This document shows, in pieces, positions 16,819 to 25,025 of a stretch of 64,000 bases of DNA. The DNA is taken from assembly GCF_018614585.1 (NCBI RefSeq), contig NZ_JAGGOI010000003.1:147005-211004 (forward strand). The letters run 5' to 3'. The number at the start of each line of letters is the position of its first letter. The stretch's first letter is position 1. The DNA comes from Streptomyces sp. ISL-1 (GTDB lineage: Bacteria > Actinomycetota > Actinomycetes > Streptomycetales > Streptomycetaceae). A program made the position numbers and the translations under genes. The notes beneath the pieces were generated by a model. That model was given only the letters and a program-made list of their open reading frames with translations, did not search any database and was not told the DNA's origin.

Positions 16819-16854
16819 ACTTGACTCATTCAGGAACAAAACGGTCCAGGCTGC

Positions 16855-17616
16855 TCAGTGCACCCCGGCATTGAGGAAGATACCGCCGTCCACCACCAGC
16901 GTCTGCCCCGTGATCCAGTCCGACTGGTCGGACGTGAGGAACGCTGCTGCGCCCCCGATGTCCTCCGGAACTCCGAGCCGTGCCAGTGGGTAGGCCGCGG
17001 CCGCCTCGGCTTCCCTGCCCTCATACAGCGCTTGGGCGAACTTCGTCTTGATCACCGCGGGGGCGATCGCGTTGACCCGCACGGCCGGCGCGAACTCGTG
17101 CGCCAGCTGCAGGGTCAGATTGACCATGGCCGCCTTGCTCATGCCGTACGCGCCGATGAAGGGCGACGGCGCGATTCCGGCGACGGAGGCGATATTCACG
17201 ATCGCGCCGCCGTTCTCCTTCTGCCATGCCTTCCAGGTCAGCTGCGCGAAGCCGAGCGCAGAGATCACGTTGGTCTCGAAGACCTTGCGCGCCACGTTCA
17301 GATCGAGATCCGCCATCGGCCCGAAGACCGGGTTCGTACCGGCGTTGTTGATCAGGAAGTCGACCCGGCCGAACGCCTCCATGGTGCGCTCGACGGCCGC
17401 CGCCTGGTGGGCCTCGTCGTGAGCCTTGCCGGCGACACTGATCACCCGGTCGGCACCGAGCCGCTCCACGGCCTCCTTGAGCGCGTCCTCACCGCGGCCG
17501 GTGATGCACACCCGGTCACCACGCGAGACGAGCGCCTCGGCGATGCCATATCCGATGCCGCGGCTCGCGCCCGTGATCAGGGCGACCTTTCCGCTGTCCT
17601 GTACCTCTGAGGTCAT
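16855..17616 (-). CDS. SDR family oxidoreductase (FabG-like)
   Basis: A 253-residue classical short-chain dehydrogenase. The cofactor motif TGASRGIG is at residues 15-22, followed by NNAG, catalytic Ser in NIASVAG, and the YGMSK Tyr-Lys pair. It is the second gene of a two-gene SDR operon, 17 bp after the upstream fabG-like gene. Homologues at this locus are commonly called FabG, but ketoacyl-ACP reduction is not proven, and the operon with its likely TetR-type operator suggests an acyl-CoA or acyl-ACP pathway. Confidence 0.88.
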   Translation of the reverse strand: MTSEVQDSGKVALITGASRGIGYGIAEALVSRGDRVCITGRGEDALKEAVERLGADRVISVAGKAHDEAHQAAAVERTMEAFGRVDFLINNAGTNPVFGPMADLDLNVARKVFETNVISALGFAQLTWKAWQKENGGAIVNIASVAGIAPSPFIGAYGMSKAAMVNLTLQLAHEFAPAVRVNAIAPAVIKTKFAQALYEGREAEAAAAYPLARLGVPEDIGGAAAFLTSDQSDWITGQTLVVDGGIFLNAGVH

Positions 17617-17633
17617 GTTGGTCGTCTCCCGGT

Positions 17634-18395
17634 TCAGTTGAGCGGTCCGCCGGCCACGTACATGACCTGGCCGGAGACAAAGCCGGCCTCGTCGCCCGTG
17701 AAGAAGGCGATGGCGTTGGCGATGTCCTCAGGGAACCCGACGCGCGCGACCGGGATCTGGGTGGCGGCAGCGGCCTGGAACTCCTCGAAGCCCATGCCGA
17801 CGCGGGCGGCCGTCTGGGCCGTCATCTCGGTGACGATGAAGCCCGGGGCGACGGCGTTGGCGGTGATGCCGAACTTGCCGAGCTCCTTGGCGAGGGTCTT
17901 GGTGAAGCCCTGCAGGCCGGCCTTGACGGCGGAGTAGTTGGCCTGGCCGCGGTTGCCGAGCGCGGAGCTGGAGGAGAGCGAGACGATACGGCCGAATCCG
18001 GCGTCGACCATGTGCTTCTGGCAGGCCTTGGCCATCAGGAACGCGCCCTTGAGGTGCACGTTCATCACGGTGTCCCAGTCGGACTCGCTCATCTTGAAGA
18101 GCAGGTTGTCGCGGAGCACGCCCGCGTTGTTGACGAGGATCGTCGGCGCGCCGAGCTCGGCGGCGACGCGCGCGACGGCCGCCTCCACCTGGGCGCTGTC
18201 GGACACGTCGCAGCCGACGGCGATGGCCTTGCCGCCGGCCGCGGTGATCTTCTCGACGGTGTCCTTGCAGGCCGCCTCGTCGAGGTCGAGTACGGCTACG
18301 GCGCGGCCCTCGGCCGCCAGCCGTACCGCGGTGGCGGCGCCAATGCCTCGCGCAGCCCCGGTCACTACGGCGACGCGCTGCTCGGTGGTGGACAT
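17634..18395 (-). CDS. fabG: 3-oxoacyl-ACP reductase-like SDR (FabG family)
   Basis: A 253-residue classical SDR. TGAARGIGAAT (cofactor loop), NNAGVLRDNLLFKM, the catalytic Ser in VSLSSSSALGNRGQ and YSAVK (Tyr-Lys) are present, and GFIVTEMT follows. This is the full FabG pattern and suggests NADPH-dependent reduction of 3-oxoacyl thioesters. The start (MSTTEQRVAVVTG) is at 18395. It leads the operon with the second SDR. An inverted repeat resembling a TetR-family operator lies about 60 bp upstream. Confidence 0.88.
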   Translation of the reverse strand: MSTTEQRVAVVTGAARGIGAATAVRLAAEGRAVAVLDLDEAACKDTVEKITAAGGKAIAVGCDVSDSAQVEAAVARVAAELGAPTILVNNAGVLRDNLLFKMSESDWDTVMNVHLKGAFLMAKACQKHMVDAGFGRIVSLSSSSALGNRGQANYSAVKAGLQGFTKTLAKELGKFGITANAVAPGFIVTEMTAQTAARVGMGFEEFQAAAATQIPVARVGFPEDIANAIAFFTGDEAGFVSGQVMYVAGGPLN

Positions 18396-18452
18396 GCTGG
18401 TTCTCCTCGCCCTTGGATGCGGCTCACCCGGTGACGTTCCGCGTCCGCCGGA

Positions 18453-18466
18453 TGAGCGACCGCTTA
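18453..18466. promoter_or_regulatory. Possible TetR-type operator upstream of the fabG pair
   Basis: Inverted repeat TGAGCG-AC-CGCTTA (5 of 6 arm positions match) 58 bp before the fabG start. Similar TAAGCGNNCGCTTA sites are bound by TetR-family regulators of fatty-acid genes in actinobacteria (general knowledge). No regulator gene is adjacent. Confidence 0.4.
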
Positions 18467-18549
18467 GTACCTTCAGCAGACGAGACGCTAGAAGCCCTGG
18501 CACCCGGTGTCAACGGCCCTTCGGGTGCCCCGCGTCACTGAGGGGGTGC

Positions 18550-18933
18550 CTAGCAGACCAGCAGCGTCAGCAGTCGCTCCACTTCGGCCTCCGGATCGGC
18601 GGTCAATCCGGTGTGTACCGGGCCCGGCTGTACGACGGTCGAGCGCGGCGCGATCAGCCACCGGAAGCGGCGGCCGGCGTCGTCGCGCGCCGCCTGGCCC
18701 GCGCCCTCACCGCCGCGGCAGACGCCTTCGACAGCGTGCAGCGCCGCCCGGACGCCGGTCACGTCGGCCTGCGGGTCCAGTGCCGTCAGTTTGGCCTCGT
18801 CCAGATGGGTACGGGCGGCCACGAACGACTTGGCCCGGCAGTAGACCACGACACCCGCGTTGAAGAACTCGCCGCGCTCGACGCGTGGCACGACGCGCAG
18901 CACCGCGTACTCGAAGACGTCACGGTCGTTCAC
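18550..18933 (-). CDS. DUF3037 family protein, partner of the HipA-like kinase
   Basis: A 127-residue protein opening with the DUF3037 hallmark FEYAVLRVVPRVERGEFFNAGVVVYC; basic and acidic residues then alternate. The GTG start at 18933 overlaps the stop codon of the HipA-like kinase gene by 4 bp, so its translation is coupled to the kinase. In other bacteria DUF3037 genes recur beside HipA-like kinases, which suggests a two-protein module. No biochemical role is established as far as I know, so antitoxin, adaptor and substrate are all open. Confidence 0.85.
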   Translation of the reverse strand: MNDRDVFEYAVLRVVPRVERGEFFNAGVVVYCRAKSFVAARTHLDEAKLTALDPQADVTGVRAALHAVEGVCRGGEGAGQAARDDAGRRFRWLIAPRSTVVQPGPVHTGLTADPEAEVERLLTLLVC

Positions 18934-19784
18934 TGGTCGCTGTCCTTCGTGGTCTTCCTCGTCGGGTGGGGCCAGGGGGTCGGCTGCTCGGTCAGCCAGC
19001 CCGGCGCCTGGGACGGCTTGCGTTCGGTGCGCGGCCCGAGATTGATGCGCTCGTGGATGGTCGCGGCACGCGGCAGCAGCGCCTCGACATAGGCGCGGCG
19101 CAGCGCGTCGGTGGTCTCGAAGCCCGGCTCGTCGACCAGCCACTCGTCGGGAACGTCGGCCGCGACTTCGGTCAGCAGTTCCTCGGTGACCAGCGGCGCG
19201 AGCTCCGCGGCGGCCGTATCGATGTCCGGCCCGAAGGGGGCGAGGACGTGGTCGGAGGCGTCGTACGGCTTGGCGGTGGAGACGGCGGCGCCCGGCCAGT
19301 TGTGGTGCCAGATCATGGTCGCGCCATGGTCGATCAGCCACAGCTCGCCGTGCCACACCAACATGTTGGGGTTGCGCCAGGAGCGGTCGACATTGTTGAT
19401 CAGCGCGTCGAACCAGACGACCCGGCCGGCCTCGGCCGGGTCCACCTCGTAGGCGAGCGGGTCGAAGCCGAGCGAACCGGGCAGGAAGTCCATCCCGAGG
19501 TTCAGCCCGCCGCTCGCCTTCAGCAGTTCCTGCACCTCCTGGTCGGGCTCGCCGAGACCGATCACCGGGTCGAGCTGGATGCTGACCAGCTCGGGCACAC
19601 GCAGGCCGAGCCGCCGCCCGAGCTGCCCGCAGATGACCTCGGCCACCAGGGTCTTGCGGCCCTGTCCGGCGCCGGTGAACTTCATGACGTACGTACCGAG
19701 ATCGTCGGCCTCGACGATGCCCGGAAGCGAGCCGCCTTCACGCAGGGGCGTGACGTAGCGGGTCGCGGTGACTTCGGAGAGCAT
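18930..19784 (-). CDS. HipA-like protein kinase family protein
   Basis: A 284-residue kinase-fold protein. The ATP-binding Lys is probably Lys35 (TYVMKFTG), the catalytic loop is NNVDRSWRNPN (Asp133, Asn140), and the metal-binding DFG equivalent is LIDHGA (Asp152). It is shorter than HipA (about 440 residues) and lacks the Couple_hipA N-terminal region, so it belongs to the stand-alone HipA-like group. Its first 34 codons form one copy of the 103-bp repeat bounding the genomic island. The upstream DNA, and therefore the present promoter, comes from the island. It is coupled to the DUF3037 gene. Confidence 0.85.
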   Translation of the reverse strand: MLSEVTATRYVTPLREGGSLPGIVEADDLGTYVMKFTGAGQGRKTLVAEVICGQLGRRLGLRVPELVSIQLDPVIGLGEPDQEVQELLKASGGLNLGMDFLPGSLGFDPLAYEVDPAEAGRVVWFDALINNVDRSWRNPNMLVWHGELWLIDHGATMIWHHNWPGAAVSTAKPYDASDHVLAPFGPDIDTAAAELAPLVTEELLTEVAADVPDEWLVDEPGFETTDALRRAYVEALLPRAATIHERINLGPRTERKPSQAPGWLTEQPTPWPHPTRKTTKDSDQ

Positions 19785-19785
19785 T
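19683..19785. repeat. Left attachment-type direct repeat (attL), 103 bp
   Basis: Codons 1-34 of the HipA-like kinase plus one base upstream. It matches 29936-30038 at 101 of 103 positions; the last 67 bp (19719-19785) are identical. The mismatches are at 19695 (silent) and 19718 (Ile in this copy, Phe in the other). Direct orientation at the island ends and an integrase next to it identify it as a site-specific recombination product. Confidence 0.85.
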
Positions 19786-19918
19786 TTCCCAGGCTATCCG
19801 GCAGCTGCACTTCACGATCCACGGCACGCCCCGAAGCACGGCTCATCCCGCGAGACCCGTGATCAACCCTGGGGAGAATCTGGGGAGTTTGAGCTGGGGA
19901 CCTCGGTCCCCCGGCTGC

Positions 19919-20690
19919 TCAGCAGACCGTCGATGGCTCGACGCCCCTCCCCCCAGCCTCCGGCATGAAGTGAGCGTAGTGGTCGAGCGTGATCGTCGGG
20001 GACGAATGCCCCAGCCACTTCGCGAGGGTCACCACTGACTCCCCCGCCTCAAGCACGGCCGAAGCGTAGGTGTGACTCAGCACGTGGAAGCTATCCCTGT
20101 GCGCCGCCTCCCATTGCCACGGCTTCGCCGCCTCAAGTCGTGGCGGGATCACCCCGATGCGCGCCAACGCAGGCTTCCACACGTAGGTGTTGAACGTGTT
20201 CACGGCAATGGCATTCGCGAACCGCGTGGTGAGCAGCAGGGAGAACTTCTTCGTCGGCTTTCCCGGCTCCCCCCAAGGGAGTTCCACCTCCACAGCGGGG
20301 TACGTCTGCGACGTGTGTCCTCAATTCCTGAGCGACAGATTCTGACATATCCACAGTGCGCGCCTTAGCTCCCTTGGGAAGGGTGAAGTAAAGACGACCA
20401 TTCAATGCTTACACCTGCCTTGTTACATGAATTACTCCCCGACCGTAGTCAATATCATCTGGACTGACCCCGAAGGCTTCCCCCTGCCTAAGTCCGCAGC
20501 CCATACCGAGAGCCCCTTGATGCCCCCGGCAACAGCTACGAGTGCTGTGACCGGGAACGGTCACCGGGTGGTCGATTATCACCTGGGGGCCACTCCCCAA
20601 GGAGTCCAGAGCGCCTATACCGCGGGCGGTCGCCAAGGTGAACGCGAAACGCGCTGGCAGTGAGGGCTGGGCCCCGCTGCCCGAGCGCAT
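19919..20690 (-). pseudogene. int: Tyrosine site-specific integrase, inactivated
   Basis: Catalytic-domain pieces of an actinomycete plasmid/phage-type tyrosine recombinase, in order: GCGLRQGEAFGVSPDDIDYG, NGRLYFTLPKGAKARTVDM, VNTFNTYVWKPALARIGV, and LGHSSPTITLDHYAHFMPEAG with the nucleophilic Tyr. Three lesions are visible. There is an in-frame TAA at 20407-20409 just after VTRQV, a one-base frameshift near 20293, and the conserved HxLRH arginine is Ser (HVLSH, one base change). The N-terminal arm-binding domain cannot be reconstructed. Its 3' end lies 134 bp from the left repeat, the normal position for the integrase that inserted the island. Confidence 0.85.
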
Positions 20691-20758
20691 GGAGCGTCTG
20701 CTCGCCGGGGCGTCGCCGGGGCCCGTACCGTCCGTGTGCCCGCCTTGGTGGGTTGCTC

Positions 20759-21085
20759 TCAGCGCCCGAGGGCTTGGCGCAGCTCCTGCTTGTTCATCGA
20801 GGAGCGTCCTTCGACGTTCTTCTTCTTTGCCTCCTCATACAGCTGGTCCTTTGTGGGGCCCTGCGCGCCGCTGTGGGAACGCTCGCCGCCACGCTGCGAA
20901 GCAGACTTCCTGTCCCGGGTGGAGGTCTTGCTGGCGCTCTTCGACTCGCCGGAGCGCGCGCGCTCCTTGTTGACGGTCCGCGCAGCGATCTCCTTCGCCC
21001 GCCCGGTGGAGGCACCGCGCTTCTCGGCGCCTTCCTTGATGTGTTCGTACTGGCGCTCCCGTTTCGGGCTGGAACCTGCAGGCAT
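20759..21085 (-). CDS. Small basic protein with C-terminal Rho-N/SAP-like motif (plasmid-stabilisation type)
   Basis: A 108-residue, highly charged protein (Lys/Arg/Ser/Glu-rich). A disordered basic half (about 1-70) is followed by TKDQLYEEAKKKNVEGRSSM and NKQELRQALG, the helix-extended-helix pattern of the Rho termination factor N-terminal domain. Such proteins are common on Streptomyces plasmids and islands and are often loosely named plasmid stabilisation protein. Nucleic-acid binding is likely; the role is unknown. A good ribosome site (GGAGGG) precedes the ATG at 21085. Confidence 0.75.
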   Translation of the reverse strand: MPAGSSPKRERQYEHIKEGAEKRGASTGRAKEIAARTVNKERARSGESKSASKTSTRDRKSASQRGGERSHSGAQGPTKDQLYEEAKKKNVEGRSSMNKQELRQALGR

Positions 21086-21536
21086 GACACCCTCCTTGAA
21101 TCAGCTTCCTTCGCAGGCCGAGTGCGCTCGGCCGCACTGATCACCTGCCCACAACCGCGCTTTCTATCGGGGCCACAGCCACCAGTCCACGGCTTGAATC
21201 CGAGGCACGCGCCGCGGGTGAACCAACCGGGTGACGGTCCCCCCACGACCGCACACCCGCTGGGGGTGCCGGTGGCGGCACCGTCCGAGCACCCCGGCGA
21301 CGGGTGGCCGCGGTGTGGATGAGGGGCAAGGGCACGGAGTCCGTGGGACCGGCCCCGCAGACTGCCCGCGACGGCCAATGTTCACCGCCGCCGCGCCGCT
21401 CGTGGAGGCTCAGGCAGCAGCCTGCCGGTGGTTATCGAGGGTTCGGTTCGAGATCCGGCATGTTGTCGCTGGTGGGACCTTCATGAGATCGACGTGACGT
21501 GGCTGCGATGTCAGTGCAGCCTCGTATGTTGGCCCG
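21086..21536. other. Intergenic stretch without a recognised gene
   Basis: 451 bp between the Rho-N protein and the Nudix gene, which diverge. Several frames are open on both strands, but none has family-like sequence or a plausible start with ribosome site. It presumably holds both promoters; I could not identify -10/-35 elements with confidence. Confidence 0.3.
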
Positions 21537-22061
21537 ATGATTCAGAACGTGGTCGACGAGCGGGCCGTCGAGGCGGCGGTGCACGATGCCGAACAGGCGA
21601 TAGCCGAGTTCGACGGGGCCTGCCGGTGGCTGGCTGCTGCCCGGCAGGGACCGATGGAGCCTCTTGCGGCCGAGGTCTGGGTGTTCGACAAGGATCTTGC
21701 ACGGGTGGTGTTGGTGAAGCACCGTTGGCGGGGTTGGGTTCCTCCGGGCGGGAAAGTCGAGGCCGGGGAGACACCGTGCGAGGGGGCGACCCGAGAGCTT
21801 TTCGAGGAGACGGGCGTTCGGGCGAAACTGCTGCCCGAGCCGGCAGCGGTTGCGGTTCGCTCGTATCACCCGGACTGGCCGGTCACTCTCGGGCTGTCGT
21901 ATGCCGCTGTCGTTGATGCAGCGGCCTCGTTTGTCCCGGAGGCTGGGCAGCCGGTGGCCTGGAAGAGGCTGGACGAGGGCTGGGAGAGCTATTTTCCCGA
22001 CGATCTCTCCCGAATCCGTCAGCATGCCGCATGGTTGGCTGATCGGTCGGGCCGTCACTGA
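21537..22061 (+). CDS. Nudix hydrolase
   Basis: A 174-residue protein with a complete Nudix box: GGKVEAGETPCEGATRELFE followed by ETGV, with REL and EE residues in place for metal binding and catalysis. Flanking WRGWVPPGGK and the C-terminal LDEGWESYFPDDLSRIRQHA match the mutT/DUF4916-like group. The substrate is a nucleoside diphosphate linked to a moiety that cannot be inferred. It is an intact cargo gene on the island and overlaps the convergent DUF6262 remnant by 7 bp. Confidence 0.88.
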   Translation: MIQNVVDERAVEAAVHDAEQAIAEFDGACRWLAAARQGPMEPLAAEVWVFDKDLARVVLVKHRWRGWVPPGGKVEAGETPCEGATRELFEETGVRAKLLPEPAAVAVRSYHPDWPVTLGLSYAAVVDAAASFVPEAGQPVAWKRLDEGWESYFPDDLSRIRQHAAWLADRSGRH

Positions 22062-22437
22062 GGGGCTGCTGTGGTGCCGCCGCGGCAGGCGAGTTCGCGG
22101 CGGAGGTCGAGGTTCTCGCCGTGGGTTTGTTCGAGCGCGTCCCTCAGCGCCCGTACTTCTTCTCGGTGCCGCTTCTTCAAGCGGGTGATCTGGCTGGTTA
22201 GCGCGAGAACGAGTGTGGTCTGTTCGTCGGCCGGAGGCGCCGGTGCGGGGACCGGACGGGCTTGGGCTCGCAGACGTTCGATGCGACCGCGCAGGTCGGG
22301 GTGGTTATAGAGGAAAGCGTAGGAGACGCCGGCCTCGCGCTGGACGGCCTGGAAGGTAATCGGCTCGCCGCGCTTGACCAGCGTGCGGATCGCCTTCTCC
22401 GCCGCCTCCGTCTTGGCTGCGCGATGTCGGACGCCGC
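22055..22437 (-). pseudogene. DUF6262 (Tn554-like transposition accessory) remnant, 5' truncated
   Basis: Read on the minus strand, the frame gives RGEPITFQAVQREAGVSYAF, LYNHPDLRGRIERLRAQ, and a C-terminal coiled coil (LTSQITRLKKRHREEVRALR) ending in TTAAPQ and a stop. This is the DUF6262 family found as the third gene of Tn554-type transposition modules. No start codon is present, and the N-terminus is replaced by IS21 sequence, so it is a truncated relic. The expected tyrosine recombinases TnpA/TnpB are not adjacent. Confidence 0.7.
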
Positions 22438-22449
22438 CGCTGGCGGGCG

Positions 22450-23105
22450 CCTGCGGCGGAGACGCGGTCGCGCGGAAGCCGCAGCGAAGACTTCCACCAG
22501 CCCGGCGGATCGACCGCCGGCAGCGCCAGCATCCGGGCGGTGTCCGCGTCGAGCCGGTCCGACGGACGGGCCTGCAAAGTGCAATGGATACGCCGATTCG
22601 CCTTACTCAGCCAGTCCGCCAGCTGGGATGTTGAAGTCGGTCGGCGACGCGAACACGCGGCCGGGCAGGAAACTAGTCTCCAGATAGCCGTTCGCCCGCT
22701 CGACCAGCCCCTTCGCCTCCGGATCACCGGGACGGCACTGGATGATCCGGATGCCCAGCAGCCCGACGAACGCCGTGAAGTCCTCGGTCAGTTGAGGCCG
22801 TCCGCCCCGCCACGATCCCACCGCACCCTCGTTGTCCCAGACCAAGGTCTTCGGGACAGCACCGAGGCCGGTCAGCAGCCGCCAGTGGCCAGCGATGAGG
22901 TCGGCCGCATTCTTCGTCGGCAGCATCCTGGCCATGATCCACCGCGAGTAGCCGGCCACGATCACCAAGACCGGCGGGCTCGCGATCTGGCCGAAGCCCA
23001 GCGGGATGTCCGCGGGCGGGAACCACAGGTCGCACTGGGCCAGTTCGCCCGGCTCATAGCCCGTCCGCGAGACCGGGTCCGCCGCCCGATAGACCGGTCG
23101 CAGTT
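22450..23105 (-). pseudogene. IS21-family istA transposase remnant 1
   Basis: DDE-domain pieces of IstA: GYEPGELAQCDLWFPPADIP, then VIVAGYSRWIMARMLPTKNA, VWDNEGAVGSWRGGRPQLTE and AKGLVERANGYLETSFLPGR. The frame then shifts near 22630 and continues as LADWLSKANRRIHCTLQARP. A stop precedes the first block at about 23105, and the N-terminal HTH is missing. The catalytic Asp-Asp-Glu pattern is still recognisable, but no functional transposase can be made. Confidence 0.8.
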
Positions 23106-23114
23106 AGCGGCACC

Positions 23115-24110
23115 TATCGGGGAAGGACCAAGCAGCCCGCGGTGGCGTTTGAACGTCGTCACGGCATCTCTCCCTGGGTGGCGGAACGGTCGGCCGGCTG
23201 CCGCGACCGCAGCAGCTGGTCATAGGCCGACCGAGGGCAACGGCCGGTTGTCGGGCGGCAGGATGAGCCAGCCGCCGTTCGGTCAGGAACGTCACCGTGG
23301 CTCCCTCGGGCTCGGCCGGGACGGGCGGGACAACCACCTCTTCGGCCTCTGCTGCTTTCCTCGCTTCCAGCGCGACCGCGTCTGCGGTCAGAGCGCCGGC
23401 TCGAACGGCAGCAGCGAGCCCGGTGACCAGATGCTTGTGGGACATGTGACGGCCCAGCAGCAGGCCTCGATCAGGGCCCCGGTGCCGTCTCGGTCGCCGT
23501 GGGCCTTGCAGGCCGCCGCCCACCAGGCGTCGTGGACCGGAGTGAACCTTCCCGCTGAGCGGGCCTGGTCGAGTGCGGTCGCCCCGGGAAAGGCACCGGG
23601 CGGATCAGCGCCTCCAGGTAATGGTCCAGCTCCAGGCGAGTCTTGCCTTTGGCAATCAGCCGCTCGTGCCGGGCGACCTCCTCCCGCCCGTCGTCGACGA
23701 CCAGCTCTGAGGCGTGCAGCACGACCCGCACCGTTCGTCCGATTAGCCCCACCGGCACCGAGTAACGGTTGGTGCGGACGCTGACCTGGCTGAACCGGTC
23801 CACTCGCAGGCTGAACAGCCGCCCACTCTCGAAGGGTTCGTCCGGCAACGGCTGCAGTAACGGACGTTCGACCGCGAAGTACTCGCTCACCGGCCGGGGC
23901 CGTGAGCCGATCCGGCGTTCCTCATCCTCCGCGTCCCATCGTTCGACCATCGCGTTCAGCTCGGCGAGGGAGGCGATCTCGGGGACCGGTACCAGGTGGT
24001 TGCGACGAAACCAGCCGATCGGGTCTTCCACTCCGCCCTTCTCATGGGCTCCCCCAAGTCCGGGCCGGCAGTAGAGAGCTTCGATGCCGAACCTCCGCGA
24101 GTTCGCGAAT
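23115..24110 (-). pseudogene. IS21-family istA remnant 2 with istB start stub
   Basis: The second half of another IstA: LYCRPGLGGAHEKGGVEDPI, then WFRRNHLVPVPEIASLAELN, then LDHYLEALIRPVPFPG. The frame shifts near 23585 and continues as HKHLVTGLAAAVRAGALTAD and FLTERRLAHPA. Just after it an IstB-like start TTFKRHRGLLG (about 23130-23162) breaks off where remnant 1 begins. The two remnants therefore form a mosaic of two IS21 copies in the same orientation, with the upstream IstA half and nearly all of IstB deleted. Confidence 0.75.
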
Positions 24111-24394
24111 TCTGAAGAGTGCTCTGGATGAATCCACGGATGGCTACAGGAACTTGACCCGCATGGGCACCTCGGTTCAGTGCAGAGAATCCCCAGGTCC
24201 GCTTTTCCTTCCCCAGCCGGTTGCCTCGGGCGCTGGCCCGCACTGTCGTCGGACGAGGGACTCGGGCTTCTGCACACCGGTGCCGATTGCCCAGGGGGAT
24301 GTCTTGTTCGTTGATCAGCCTGGTGCCGGGCCCTGCGGTCTTACCTGGTGGAATAGCGCGCGTAAATGGCCCAGGCTGCGGAATGATCGCGAGC

Positions 24395-24997
24395 ATGTTG
24401 ATCGATCACGAGGGCTGTTCGCCGACCGTGCACCCCACGGCCTATGTCGCGCCGACCGCGACACTGAGCGGGGACGTGCGGGTGGGAGCGGGGTGTCGGG
24501 TGCTGTTCGGCGCCGTGCTCACTGCCGAAGGCGGCCCGGTGGAACTCGGCGAGGGCTGCATCGTGATGGAGAACGCGGTCCTGCGCGGGACACGCCGCAA
24601 TCCACTGAGCTTGGGGCGGCAGGTCCTGGTCGGCCCCACCTCGTACCTGACCGGATGCTCGGTGGAGGACGAGGTATTCCTGGCAACCGGAAGCCGGGTG
24701 TTCAACGGCGCGCGCATCGGGACGCGCTCGGAGGTGCGCATCAACGGCATCGTGCACCTGCGCACGGTGCTGCCCGCCGACTCGATGGTGCCGATCGGTT
24801 GGGTAGCCGTGGGCGACCCGGCGCGGATTCTTCCGCCCCAGGATCACGAGGCAATCTGGGCTGTGCAGAAGGAACTGGACTTCCCTGGCTACGTCTTCGG
24901 CCTGGACCGGCCGGCTGACGGCGAGGGCCTTATGCCGGGCATCTCAGAGCGTTTCGGTCGGGCCCTTGGCCGCCATCGGAACGACCGTCAGATCTGA
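24395..24997 (+). CDS. Left-handed beta-helix hexapeptide protein, gamma-carbonic anhydrase-like
   Basis: A 200-residue protein with hexapeptide repeats (VHPTAYVAPTATLSGDVRVG, VELGEGCIVMENAVLRG) and the C-terminal helices of the YrdA/gamma-CA group (VGDPARILPPQDHEAI). The positions that hold the three zinc-binding histidines in gamma carbonic anhydrases appear to be VME and GPTSYLTG here, so no His ligands remain and carbonic anhydrase activity is unlikely. It may instead be an acyl-binding or scaffold paralogue. ATG at 24395 or 24383. It is an intact island gene flanked by broken mobile genes. Confidence 0.8.
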   Translation: MLIDHEGCSPTVHPTAYVAPTATLSGDVRVGAGCRVLFGAVLTAEGGPVELGEGCIVMENAVLRGTRRNPLSLGRQVLVGPTSYLTGCSVEDEVFLATGSRVFNGARIGTRSEVRINGIVHLRTVLPADSMVPIGWVAVGDPARILPPQDHEAIWAVQKELDFPGYVFGLDRPADGEGLMPGISERFGRALGRHRNDRQI

Positions 24998-25025
24998 GCC
25001 CCCGCCCTTGGTGGCCTCGATCTGC

